64,000 bases of DNA from Bacillus badius NBRC 15713 (GTDB lineage: Bacteria; Bacillota; Bacilli; Bacillales; Domibacillaceae). The first letter of the stretch is position 1, and every line of letters begins with the position of its first letter. A model generated the notes under the pieces. That model saw only the letters and a program-made list of their open reading frames with translations, was not told where the DNA came from and made no database searches. Location of the stretch: assembly GCF_001591605.1 (NCBI RefSeq), contig NZ_BCVF01000004.1, positions 62,001-126,000 on the forward strand. Direction: 5' to 3'. The position numbers and the translations under genes are program-made. Below, piece by piece: positions 1 to 8,198 of the stretch.

Positions 1-628
1 GCCTTTTCAGCCCTTCTTTTAAAGCAATTTCCTCAATCCATTGCGTATCTTTATGGCTGTCGTCGCTTAGCTGGTCCATAACAAAGATCGGATCGCCGCC
101 ATCATTATAAATCGGTTCAAATAAAGAAACTGGATCTTGAATCGCATCAAGGGCAAATACAATTTCTTCTTTTGGCACATCCAGTTCCCTGCTGATTTCT
201 TCAGCCGTCGGTTCCTTCGATGTCTCAGCAATCAACCGCTCCCTCACCTGCAGCGCTTTATAAGCAATATCCCGCAGTGAACGGGATACGCGGATCGGGT
301 TATTATCACGCAAATACCGACGAATCTCACCGATAATCATAGGCACAGCGTATGTAGAGAAACGGACATTATGACTTAAATCAAAGTTATCAATGGATTT
401 CATCAGTCCAATACAACCGACTTGAAACAAGTCATCCACGTATTCACCGCGGTTGTTAAATCGTTGAATGACACTTAGCACAAGCCGCAAATTTCCATTC
501 ACAAGCTTTTCCCGTGCACTCAGCTCCCCTCCTTGAAGGCGGCGAAATAAATCACGCATCTCTTCATTTTTTAATACCGGGAGCTTCGAGGTATCTACAC
601 CGCATATTTCCACTTTATTACGTGCCAT
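1..628 (-). CDS. sigG: RNA polymerase sigma factor SigG (3' part outside window)
   Basis: Late forespore sigma factor, active after engulfment; it directs genes for spore DNA-protecting proteins and germination. The reading frame starts with ATG at 628, 5 to 8 bases after a strong AGGAGGGG ribosome site. It begins MARNKVEICGVDTSKLPVL, almost identical to the B. subtilis SigG start as I recall it. The gene runs off the left edge, so about 209 of about 260 residues are present (regions 1.2 to about 4); the C-terminal DNA-binding region 4.2 is mostly missing. It lies downstream of sigE in the same direction, separated by a hairpin and a SigF/SigG-type promoter, as expected for a gene both read through from spoIIG and activated in the forespore. 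Identity is seen; timing is known for the family. Confidence 0.97.
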   Translation of the reverse strand, partial: MARNKVEICGVDTSKLPVLKNEEMRDLFRRLQGGELSAREKLVNGNLRLVLSVIQRFNNRGEYVDDLFQVGCIGLMKSIDNFDLSHNVRFSTYAVPMIIGEIRRYLRDNNPIRVSRSLRDIAYKALQVRERLIAETSKEPTAEEISRELDVPKEEIVFALDAIQDPVSLFEPIYNDGGDPIFVMDQLSDDSHKDTQWIEEIALKEGLKR

Positions 629-668
629 TATGAAAATCCCCTCCTCGCAGGAACTGCTGTACAACCAA

Positions 669-698
669 CAGTATCTCCCTGCAAAAAGAAAACTATGC
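669..698 (-). promoter_or_regulatory. SigF/SigG-type promoter of sigG
   Basis: On the minus strand a -35 GCATA (694-698) is followed by exactly 18 bases and a -10 GATACTG (669-675). This fits the forespore consensus GMATR-N18-CATHMTA with two mismatches in the -10. The predicted start near 662 lies just upstream of the sigG ribosome site at about 637-644. Motif match is seen; activity is inferred. Confidence 0.65.
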
Positions 699-857
699 AT
701 CAAAGAAAAACGGAAGGGACGGCTCTGCGCTATTAGTAAAATAGTCCCTATGAGAAAAATTCGTTTTTTTCCATTTTTTGGTAACAAGGACTATTTAACC
801 AAATCTTCAAACGCACTTGAATGTGAGATAAACAGAAAAAATCCCGTGAATGGCCAC

Positions 858-911
858 AGCCCGATTCTGCCTGCAGCTGCCGAGGTGACAGACTGCAGGC
901 AGAATCGGGCT
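858..911 (-). terminator. 19-bp hairpin between sigE and sigG
   Basis: Arms 858-876 and 893-911 are perfect inverted repeats with a 16-base loop, starting about 10 bases after the sigE stop. On the minus strand the T-rich tract comes only about 17 bases after the stem, so this may terminate spoIIG transcripts weakly or act as a processing site rather than being a classical terminator. Confidence 0.6.
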
Positions 912-921
912 TACTCGCCAG

Positions 922-1641
922 TCAAACCATTTTATTAAACTCTTTTTGCAGACGCTGGATGATTCTCTTTTCCAGCCTGGAAATGTAAGATTGTGAAATC
1001 CCCAATAAATCGGCCACGTCTTTTTGTGTTTTTTCCTCTTCTCCTTTCAATCCGAAACGAAGCTCCATGATTTGCTTTTCCCGGTCAGATAAATGCTCCA
1101 TCGCCTTAAACAACAGACTTCGATCTACTCCCGCCTCAATGTCTCGTGTAATAATATCATCGTCTGTCCCGAGCACATCGGAAAGCAGCAGCTCATTTCC
1201 ATCCCAGTCAACGTTTAAAGGCTCATCGAACGACACTTCAGAACGAATTTTGTTGTTGCGGCGCAAATACATTAAAATCTCATTTTCAATACACCTTGAT
1301 GCATACGTAGCTAATTTAATTTTCTTTTCGGGATTAAATGTATTTACAGCTTTGATTAATCCAATCGTGCCAATGCTGATTAAATCCTCAATATTGATGC
1401 CTGTATTTTCAAACTTCCTGGCAATATAGACCACAAGACGCAAATTTCTTTCGATCAGCAGGGCTCTGGCTGCTTGATCGCCTTTTGGCAGCTTAATCAG
1501 CAATTTTTCTTCTTCATCTCTTGATAAAGGCGGAGGAAGCGCTTCGCTTCCGCCAATATAATAAATTTCATCCGTTTTCAGCTTTAATTTAATAAGCAGC
1601 TTGTACCAATAATAAGTGATTTTTAACCGTAAACTCCTCAT
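922..1641 (-). CDS. sigE: RNA polymerase sigma factor SigE (pro-sigma E)
   Basis: Early mother-cell sigma factor of sporulation, made as an inactive membrane-associated precursor. The 239-residue product matches B. subtilis SigE through its whole length: a basic, amphipathic pro-sequence of about 27 residues, the SEALPPPLS segment, region 2 ([18 protein letters not shown] and the [16 protein letters not shown] helix) and region 4 ending FNKMV. Start ATG has an AGGAGGAGG ribosome site. It follows spoIIGA, its processing protease, by 38 bases, so the precursor and its activator are co-transcribed. Confidence 0.98.
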   Translation of the reverse strand: MRSLRLKITYYWYKLLIKLKLKTDEIYYIGGSEALPPPLSRDEEEKLLIKLPKGDQAARALLIERNLRLVVYIARKFENTGINIEDLISIGTIGLIKAVNTFNPEKKIKLATYASRCIENEILMYLRRNNKIRSEVSFDEPLNVDWDGNELLLSDVLGTDDDIITRDIEAGVDRSLLFKAMEHLSDREKQIMELRFGLKGEEEKTQKDVADLLGISQSYISRLEKRIIQRLQKEFNKMV

Positions 1642-1679
1642 AAAGCCTCCTCCTCGTTAATAAGAATAAATATCTCTGT

Positions 1680-2606
1680 TTACGAAACTTCTTCATATGA
1701 TAAAGATAAGACCATTTTCGGGTGAAGGATGCATGAAAACTGACCATCGGATGATAAATTCATAGAAGTAAAGGCAACAAGCACTTTCGGAACAGCTACA
1801 CTTTTCTTGTGGTTGCTAATCTTTACGTCGTCAGGCTTGAAAGCCGGCAACAGCTGGTGAGCCTTTCCTACAGACTTCGCAGGGATGAGCCTCATTTTGT
1901 TCAGCCATTCCTTTGGTAAATATTCATCTTGAAAAAGCAAAACTTCGGGCTGTTCTGCCGCTTTAATTACCTCTTCCGGAAGCTTTTCTTCCAAACCGGC
2001 AATGGAAACAAACATGACAGGCGCTTTCGATATAGGATCATGAAGTTGATTGCCTGTATCTACAAGACCCTTTAACAGAAACTCGACATTATTGATGACT
2101 ACCTTCACATCAAGCAGCTGATCATGTTGAAGCTTGGCTGTCTCAAAGTCGCCTGCCCGGCTCCTGGCAAAGTAAAAAGCAACCGGCAAACCAAACATGA
2201 CAAATATCCAGCTGACAGGATCGCCAAATCCCTTTAATCCGGCAAGAAACAGATTGGATTCTAGCTGCATGTCGAATTGGATAAAATAATGAGCACCAAG
2301 CAGCATGCCGCCGGTTAAGAATGTGGAGAAGTAAAAAGCCATTAAATTAACAAAAAAGTATTTCCAGCGCCGATAACCAAAAACAGCAAACACCATGGCT
2401 GCTGATAAAGCAATTTTTGCAAGCGGATGGCCTGCCGCTTCTGCAAAAGGAGTGACCATCATCAAAATGCTAGCAGATCCGATTCCTCCTCCTAAAAGAA
2501 GGCGGTGCCATTTGACCGGCCGTTTCAGAAAGATAGCTGTCATCCACAACAACAGGCTGTCTGCAAGCAGATTGAGCAGCCATAATGCGTCTAAGTATAA
2601 AACCAC
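1680..2606 (-). CDS. spoIIGA: Sporulation sigma-E factor processing peptidase SpoIIGA
   Basis: Membrane aspartic protease that removes the pro-sequence of SigE when signalled by SpoIIR from the forespore. The 308-residue protein has five hydrophobic N-terminal segments (about residues 1-150) and a soluble protease domain. The catalytic motif LVDTGNQL places Asp183 at the same position as in B. subtilis, where I recall the motif as DSG. It starts at GTG with an AGGAGGG site about 10 bases upstream. It is the first gene of the spoIIG operon with sigE. Confidence 0.95.
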   Translation of the reverse strand: MVLYLDALWLLNLLADSLLLWMTAIFLKRPVKWHRLLLGGGIGSASILMMVTPFAEAAGHPLAKIALSAAMVFAVFGYRRWKYFFVNLMAFYFSTFLTGGMLLGAHYFIQFDMQLESNLFLAGLKGFGDPVSWIFVMFGLPVAFYFARSRAGDFETAKLQHDQLLDVKVVINNVEFLLKGLVDTGNQLHDPISKAPVMFVSIAGLEEKLPEEVIKAAEQPEVLLFQDEYLPKEWLNKMRLIPAKSVGKAHQLLPAFKPDDVKISNHKKSVAVPKVLVAFTSMNLSSDGQFSCILHPKMVLSLSYEEVS

Positions 2607-2661
2607 ACGTATTTCTCCCTCCTTGTCAGCGTTATTTCATACAATTAAAACATTTGTTTAA

Positions 2662-2695
2662 AGTATATCGGGCAATGAAAAAGAAGTGTGTCACA
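2662..2695 (-). promoter_or_regulatory. Candidate spoIIG promoter with long spacer
   Basis: A -10 TATACT (2662-2667) lies 22 bases from a TGTGAC -35-like hexamer (2690-2695), on the minus strand upstream of spoIIGA. The B. subtilis spoIIG promoter is known for SigA elements spaced 22 bases apart and needing Spo0A. I see no perfect TGNCGAA Spo0A box nearby, so this is tentative. Confidence 0.4.
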
Positions 2696-2811
2696 ATATA
2701 GAAAGGAAACTAAACAATTTTTAAAGGAAAATTCCGTTTTTTGTCATATTAGAGGGAAGAGGAAGAGGAGAAAAATTTGCAACAGCAGAACTGATGTTCT
2801 ATAATGAAATA

Positions 2812-2850
2812 AAAGCTAAAGGCTGTCCACATGGAACAGCCTTTAGCTTT
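2812..2850 (-). terminator. Terminator after ftsZ
   Basis: Perfect 15-bp stem (2812-2826 with 2836-2850), 9-base loop, followed on the minus strand by TTTATTTC. It lies 17 bases after the ftsZ stop and separates the division genes from spoIIG. Confidence 0.85.
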
Positions 2851-2867
2851 ATCAGTTGATCTGCCTT

Positions 2868-4025
2868 TTATCGGCGTCTGTTTCTGTTTCTAAGGAAGGT
2901 TGGAATGTCAAGCGTATCCTCTGCAGGCTGAGATGGCTGTCTTGACGGCATTTCTTGTTGAGGAGCCTCTTCGTGTCTTACTTCACGCTTTGGCGGTGAA
3001 ACCGGTGTTTGAGCCGGCTGTTGCTTCATTTGGTTGAAGCTAGGGCGCGACTGCTTCGGCTGCTGCAAGTCGGACTCTTTAAAGCCGGTTGCAATAACAG
3101 TTACTACGATTTCATCCTTTAAGTTTTCATTAATGACGGAACCAAAGATCATATTAACTTCCTGGTCTGAAGCAGAAGCAACAATATCAGCAGCTTCCTG
3201 TACTTCATAAAGGCTTAAGTTCGTTCCGCCTGTAATATTCATGATCACGCCTTGTGCTCCGTCGATCGACGTTTCAAGCAATGGACTGGAAATCGCCTTT
3301 TTCGCTGCTTCAGCGGCACGGTTTTCACCGGAAGCGATGCCAATTCCCATCAATGCTGATCCTTTATTAGACATGATTGTTTTTACGTCAGCAAAATCCA
3401 AGTTGATTAAGCCCGGAGTAGCGATAAGGTCTGAGATCCCTTGAACCCCTTGGCGAAGCACGTTATCCGCTTCACGGAATGCCTCAAGCATCGGCGTGCT
3501 TTTGTCAACGATCTCAAGCAGCCGGTCATTCGGGATAACGATCAGTGTATCCACCGCTGCTTTCATCGACTCGATGCCGCTGGCTGCCTGAGTAGCCCGT
3601 TTCCGTCCTTCAAATGTAAATGGGCGAGTAACCACTCCGACAGTTAAGGCTCCAAGGTCTTTCGAAATTTGCGCAATAACGGGAGCTGCACCAGTACCTG
3701 TTCCGCCCCCCATTCCAGCTGTAACAAATACCATATCTGCTCCGCGCAAAGCCTCTTCAATTTGCTCTTTGCTTTCTTCAGCGGCTTTCTTGCCTACTTC
3801 CGGATTCGCTCCTGCTCCGAGTCCGCGGGTAAGCTTCGAGCCAATTTGCATTTTCACTTCAGCTTTTGACAAGTTAAGTGCTTGGGCATCCGTATTTACG
3901 GCAATAAATTCAACCCCCTGCACCCCATGTTCAATCATGCGATTGACAGCATTGTTTCCGCCGCCGCCTACGCCAATAACTTTTATCGTCGCTAATGAAT
4001 CTAAATTAGTATCAAACTCCAACAT
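2868..4025 (-). CDS. ftsZ: Cell division GTPase FtsZ
   Basis: Bacterial tubulin that polymerises into the Z-ring and recruits the division machine. The 385-residue protein carries the nucleotide signature GGGTGTG at residues 106-112, the T7 loop (NLDFADVK), and an acidic, Gln/Pro-rich linker. It ends in the conserved C-terminal peptide [16 protein letters not shown], which binds FtsA, SepF and other partners. It lies 40 bases after ftsA and is the last gene of the cluster. In B. subtilis bpr follows ftsZ; here spoIIGA follows directly. Confidence 0.99.
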   Translation of the reverse strand: MLEFDTNLDSLATIKVIGVGGGGNNAVNRMIEHGVQGVEFIAVNTDAQALNLSKAEVKMQIGSKLTRGLGAGANPEVGKKAAEESKEQIEEALRGADMVFVTAGMGGGTGTGAAPVIAQISKDLGALTVGVVTRPFTFEGRKRATQAASGIESMKAAVDTLIVIPNDRLLEIVDKSTPMLEAFREADNVLRQGVQGISDLIATPGLINLDFADVKTIMSNKGSALMGIGIASGENRAAEAAKKAISSPLLETSIDGAQGVIMNITGGTNLSLYEVQEAADIVASASDQEVNMIFGSVINENLKDEIVVTVIATGFKESDLQQPKQSRPSFNQMKQQPAQTPVSPPKREVRHEEAPQQEMPSRQPSQPAEDTLDIPTFLRNRNRRR

Positions 4026-4065
4026 GACAAATCCTCCTAATTCGTCGTTATTTCTCTACGATGAC

Positions 4066-5355
4066 TTATTCTTCGAAAAAGTATCCGAAAAACTTTTTGA
4101 CTTTTGAAGTCAGCTTCTGCTCCGGCTGCTTTTCAGGCCTTGCTTTTTTAGGTGGCAAAGGCTCCTCATGCCGCGATTCAGGTACCGTCACCGGCTCTTG
4201 GACAGCACTTACTTTTCTGCCCTGTAATTTCGCGTTTTTATAAGCATATTTGATTAAACCGACTGCTGCTGTGTATTGAGGCTCCCTTACGCCAATGTAA
4301 TCCGGGATAGCCACACGAACACGGTTTTGGAAAACATCCTGGGCTAAATCTAAAATACCAGGGATGGCAGATGTGCCGCCTGTTAAAACAAATCCCCCCG
4401 GTACATCATGAACTCCTTGATGCCTCAATTCATCAAGAATCATTTCAAATATTTCTTCCAATCTCGCTTCAATGATATCAGAAATTTCCAATTGGCTGAA
4501 TTGCTGGTGCTGATCACTGCCAATAATCGGAACACTAAACACTTCTTCTTCAGAGGCCATGTCATAAAAAGCATGTCCGTGTCTCAGCTTAATTTGCTCT
4601 GCGTCTTCAGTCGTAGTCCGCAATCCAATAGATAGGTCTTTTGTAATGTGATCACCGCCAATCGGAAAGACGGCAGTAGCTCTTATGTTCCCTTGACTGA
4701 ATGCCGCTACTGTAGTAGAGCCTCCTCCAATGTCAATAAGAACTGTTCCTAAATTTTGCTCATCCTTTGATAAAGCAATCTCCCCTGCTGCCAGCGGTTG
4801 AAAAACAATGTCCATGATTTCAAGACCGGCTCGCTCTACACAACGTAATGTATTATGTAAAAATGTTTTAGAGCCTGTAACGATAATACCTTCCATCTCC
4901 AAACGGACACCGATCATGCCGCGCGGATCTGTAATTTCGTCTAAGCCATCAACGATAAATTGCTTCGGAATCACGTTGATGATTTCCCGGTCAGGAGGAA
5001 TAGACATTACCTGGGAAGCATCAATGACTCTGGCTACATCCACATCAGTAATTTCTCTATTTTCACTGGAAACTGCCACCACTCCGCTGCACGGCTGCAG
5101 CAGAGCATGATTGCCGGTGATGCCGACGACCACTTGTTTAATCTCTATGCCTACCATTCTTTCTGCTTGTTCGATTGCTTTCTTTATCGAATGAACGGTT
5201 TCATCAATGTCTACGACAGAACCTTTGCGAATCCCTTTCGATTTTACGTTGCCGACACCGATAATATTTAACGAATCATTTACCATCTCACCAATAATTA
5301 CCTTTATAGCGGACGTACCGATGTCAAGACTTACTAACACTTCATTGCTGTTCAT
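4066..5355 (-). CDS. ftsA: Cell division protein FtsA
   Basis: Actin-like ATPase that tethers FtsZ filaments to the membrane. The 429-residue protein opens with the phosphate-binding LVSLDIGTSAIKVIIG, has the second nucleotide motif VLIDIGGGSTTVAAF and GGFVLTGGTSAIPG. It ends in the amphipathic membrane-targeting helix VKKFFGYFF after a charged Pro-rich linker. Start ATG has a GGGAGGTG ribosome site. It forms a pair with ftsZ, preceded by its own promoter region. Confidence 0.98.
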   Translation of the reverse strand: MNSNEVLVSLDIGTSAIKVIIGEMVNDSLNIIGVGNVKSKGIRKGSVVDIDETVHSIKKAIEQAERMVGIEIKQVVVGITGNHALLQPCSGVVAVSSENREITDVDVARVIDASQVMSIPPDREIINVIPKQFIVDGLDEITDPRGMIGVRLEMEGIIVTGSKTFLHNTLRCVERAGLEIMDIVFQPLAAGEIALSKDEQNLGTVLIDIGGGSTTVAAFSQGNIRATAVFPIGGDHITKDLSIGLRTTTEDAEQIKLRHGHAFYDMASEEEVFSVPIIGSDQHQQFSQLEISDIIEARLEEIFEMILDELRHQGVHDVPGGFVLTGGTSAIPGILDLAQDVFQNRVRVAIPDYIGVREPQYTAAVGLIKYAYKNAKLQGRKVSAVQEPVTVPESRHEEPLPPKKARPEKQPEQKLTSKVKKFFGYFFEE

Positions 5356-5702
5356 TCTGTGGCACCTCCCTTGGCTCTGAAAAACTCATTGTCCGAACAA
5401 CAATTTCGTTCTTTTTGATCGAATTATTTATATAGTAGAAAACATTCGTCATTTTCAACATAATTCCCTTTTAAATTTTAATATTTTTTGTTATTTTACC
5501 TTTTTAATAGACGGCTTGCGAAAACAGAAAGGTGCAAGACGCGTAAAGTGCTAGAGAGAAGCTATCTACAAGTCTACACCAAGTTGTCACCCTAGAAAAG
5601 TCAATTTTACTGAAAGGAAGCTATTGTTTCGTTTCAAATTTAGGAAATTAAGTAAATTTTTTACTTACCATCAAATAACTGTATAGAAAATAATTACAGT
5701 AT
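5356..5702. other. 347-bp gap between divIB and ftsA
   Basis: In B. subtilis this interval holds ylxW, ylxX and sbp. Here I see no open frame with a ribosome site; it holds only the ftsA promoter region and AT-rich sequence. Confidence 0.6.
5429..5471 (-). promoter_or_regulatory. Overlapping SigH- and SigA-type promoters for ftsA-ftsZ
   Basis: SigH type: -35 AAAGGGAAT (5463-5471), 12-base spacer, -10 GACGAAT (5444-5450), one mismatch to RNAGGAWWW-N11/12-RNNGAAT. SigA type: -35 TTGAAA (5453-5458), 18-base spacer, -10 TATATA (5429-5434). B. subtilis ftsAZ is known to have both promoter types, the SigH one boosting FtsZ at sporulation onset. Motifs are seen; use is inferred. Confidence 0.55.
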
Positions 5703-6491
5703 TTATGGTTGAGGAATCGGTTCATCAACCGGTTCCTTCTCTTTTCCCGAATTATAAGCTTTAAAATACGAGCCCACCTCTAAATCAATAACTCCTTTGA
5801 CATTTGGATCCAGCTGGCTAATAATTGCCGGATAATAAACCATCTTTTCAGGAAACGTCTTCAATGTGGCTGAAACTTCAAATCCATCATTCATGAACAA
5901 TTGAATATGGCGTGAATCTGTTTTTTTGGGCGCGTAATAAATTTCTGAAATAGAATTGACTATTTCACTTGGCAGCTGTTCCAGTGAGTCCATCAGCTGG
6001 TCCAGCTCAGCACCTGCTTTAAAGTTATAAAGAATGGGCAATTGTTCAGGTGTACTGCCCACTGCTTCTTTCAGTATCGTACCATTGTTTAACACTGGAA
6101 AAAGCTTTTTTCCCTTTGACAGGTAGGCCAATTTTTGCTGTTCTTTCACAGAAATTTTTACTCTGTTCGGAAAAGTGACGGATACGTCAGCCTGCTGAAT
6201 CTTCGGATCGCGCTCAAGATTTTTTTCGGCTTGTCTTGCACCGGCTTTCCAGATGTTCTCCCCTTTTTCAATCCCGCTGTGAGCAATAATCTCAGCAGCC
6301 GGCGTCAGCTGGTTTCCTTTCACCTCAATAGAAGCTACTTTACTTAGCGGCGATTGGAAATAGCCAACAGCTAGTAGAATCAGGAAAAACAAGGAAATAA
6401 TAAAAATGAGCCTCCGATTTGTTTTTCGCTTTCTCAACTTTTTGAGCTTCGGAATTCTCTCTTCAATAGAGATAATTTTTCCCTTCTCCAT
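5703..6491 (-). CDS. divIB: Cell division protein DivIB (FtsQ)
   Basis: Bitopic division protein that forms a trimer with FtsL and DivIC and regulates septal wall synthesis. I place the start at ATG 6491 (262 residues) because GGAGG lies 8 bases upstream and the product then aligns with B. subtilis DivIB (EKGKIISIEERIPKL); an in-frame ATG at 6551 lacks this support. A basic cytoplasmic tail is followed by one membrane helix (about residues 29-46), then the POTRA domain (VASIEVKGNQLTPAAEII) and the beta domain. The tail ends with an acidic Pro-rich stretch. It follows murG by 176 bases; murB, normally between them, is absent. Confidence 0.95.
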   Translation of the reverse strand: MEKGKIISIEERIPKLKKLRKRKTNRRLIFIISLFFLILLAVGYFQSPLSKVASIEVKGNQLTPAAEIIAHSGIEKGENIWKAGARQAEKNLERDPKIQQADVSVTFPNRVKISVKEQQKLAYLSKGKKLFPVLNNGTILKEAVGSTPEQLPILYNFKAGAELDQLMDSLEQLPSEIVNSISEIYYAPKKTDSRHIQLFMNDGFEVSATLKTFPEKMVYYPAIISQLDPNVKGVIDLEVGSYFKAYNSGKEKEPVDEPIPQP

Positions 6492-6667
6492 ATCCTTTCC
6501 TCCAGGTTCACCGATCTGTCCAATTAAATAAATGGAAAAGCGGCTCAACATCTATGCCGCCTGTTCTATTACACCTATTGTAATGCAGAGAGAAAGAGGA
6601 TAAAAGAAAAAACCACTCTTTTATTTACTTCCTGTTGTTTCTGCGTTCATTAATTGCTTGTCTGCCC

Positions 6668-7762
6668 TTATTTATCCGCTAATTCCAGCATGACAGAGAA
6701 CAGCCGTTCCGATGCATCTTTAATGCCCAGATGTGCTGCTGCTTCCTTCATTCGGCGCCATTCGTTGTCGTTTAGCAGAACATCATCAAGGCTTTTCAGC
6801 AGCGATGCGGCGCTTAAGTCTTTTTCCGCCAGCATAATAGCAGCTCCATGATCCGTCAGCGACCGAGCATTTTTTTCCTGATGATTATTAGTTACATAAG
6901 GACTTGGTATGAGAATGCTAGGCACACCAAGAGCCGTTAACTCAGCTAAAGTTGTAGCACCGGCTCTTGAAACAACAAGGTCACACTCAACAAGAACATC
7001 AGGCATGTTGTGAATGAAAGGAACGACAGCCACATTCTCTGGCTTTCCCGCTGCCGCTGCTTCTTGCTGAACTTTTTCAAAATGAACATCGCCTGTTACA
7101 TAAAGCACTTGATAAGGGCGATCGGCAAATTGAGAAAATGATTGCACCACTGCCTCATTAATTGGGCGCGCTCCCCTGCTTCCCCCAAAAATCAATACCG
7201 TTTTCTTGTTTTGGGATAAGCCGAAGCTTGTTAAAATATTGGACCGCTTGGCATTTACTACTTCTGACGCCCGCGGATTTCCTGTCAACACGACTTTATT
7301 CTCCGGAAAAAAGCTGCCGGCTTCTTCAAAGCAAATCGCTACTTTATCAACGTACTTGCTTAGAAATTTATTTGTTAAACCGGGCACGCTGTTTTGTTCA
7401 TGAATAACAGTTGGAATGCCAAGCTTAGCAGCGGCATAAACAACCGGCCCGCATACATAACCGCCGGTGCCGATAACAGCATCCGGCTTAAATTTCTTTA
7501 ACATTCTTTTACATTCTTTAACGCCTTTTAAAAAGCGCATGACCGTTTTCACATTTTCCATAGAAAGGCTGCGTTTAAAGCCCGTGATCTCAATAGCTTG
7601 AAATGGAATGTTTTCTCTTGTTACTAATTTAGATTCCAATCCCTTTTCAGTTCCTATATACAAAAAGGACGTTTCAGGATGCTTTTCTTTTATTGTTCTT
7701 ATAAGAGCCAAGGCCGGATAAATATGACCGCCGGTTCCCCCTCCGCTAACGACTATTTTCAT
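6668..7762 (-). CDS. murG: UDP-GlcNAc:undecaprenyl-PP-MurNAc-pentapeptide GlcNAc transferase MurG
   Basis: Peripheral membrane GT-B glycosyltransferase converting lipid I to lipid II. The 364-residue protein has the N-terminal glycine loop [17 protein letters not shown], the second G-loop [14 protein letters not shown], and the UDP-GlcNAc region [12 protein letters not shown]. Length is normal for the family. A 436-bp gap and a strong terminator separate it from spoVE upstream, so it probably has its own promoter in this organism. Confidence 0.98.
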   Translation of the reverse strand: MKIVVSGGGTGGHIYPALALIRTIKEKHPETSFLYIGTEKGLESKLVTRENIPFQAIEITGFKRSLSMENVKTVMRFLKGVKECKRMLKKFKPDAVIGTGGYVCGPVVYAAAKLGIPTVIHEQNSVPGLTNKFLSKYVDKVAICFEEAGSFFPENKVVLTGNPRASEVVNAKRSNILTSFGLSQNKKTVLIFGGSRGARPINEAVVQSFSQFADRPYQVLYVTGDVHFEKVQQEAAAAGKPENVAVVPFIHNMPDVLVECDLVVSRAGATTLAELTALGVPSILIPSPYVTNNHQEKNARSLTDHGAAIMLAEKDLSAASLLKSLDDVLLNDNEWRRMKEAAAHLGIKDASERLFSVMLELADK

Positions 7763-8198
7763 TTGTTTTTCACCTCAAATTAATCACTGCATATCTTCTT
7801 TAGTGTATGTATAGTTGGATCAAAAGGTTTGACTCCCTCTCTTAAAAGGGAGATAGGCCGCTGTTCCTTATCATACTATATCTACCCATTATATAAATAT
7901 AACTTCGCTGATTTGAAAAGGAAACAAAAAAAATGTAGCAATTCTCATCTAATTGTTACATTCCTGACTTCAGCAACCGTCTTATTTTAGTTAGAGTCAC
8001 CTAGTGCAATCTCATATTAAAGCAATAGATAGCGAGAATCAAATGATAGGGGAAAAAAGCGCACATTTTTTTTGCAGGAAGACGCGATTAGAACAGAGAG
8101 ATCGACTCTTGCTGTCTCATGCAATAATCATGAATAAAAAAAAGAAACCTGATGATTCAGGTTTCTCTACTCCAAGTCACTCTCTTTCTTGGTGCGCT
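7763..8198. other. 436-bp intergenic region murG-spoVE
   Basis: Apart from the spoVE terminator (8135-8165), I see AT-rich DNA with several -10-like hexamers (TATAAT, TATGAT on the minus strand) but no convincing -35, and a short CTCCCT/AGGGAG inverted repeat near 7832-7852. A 92-codon frame on the plus strand here has no ribosome site or recognisable sequence. Confidence 0.55.
8135..8165 (-). terminator. Terminator after spoVE
   Basis: Stem 8144-8152 with 8157-8165, loop TGAT; on the minus strand it is followed by eight Ts. Classical intrinsic terminator 34 bases past the spoVE stop. Confidence 0.9.

Noticed and set aside
7832-7852. CTCCCT/AGGGAG inverted repeat upstream of murG as an operator
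   Set aside because: Only six base pairs with a loop rich in T and A; it could be chance and I see no partner site.
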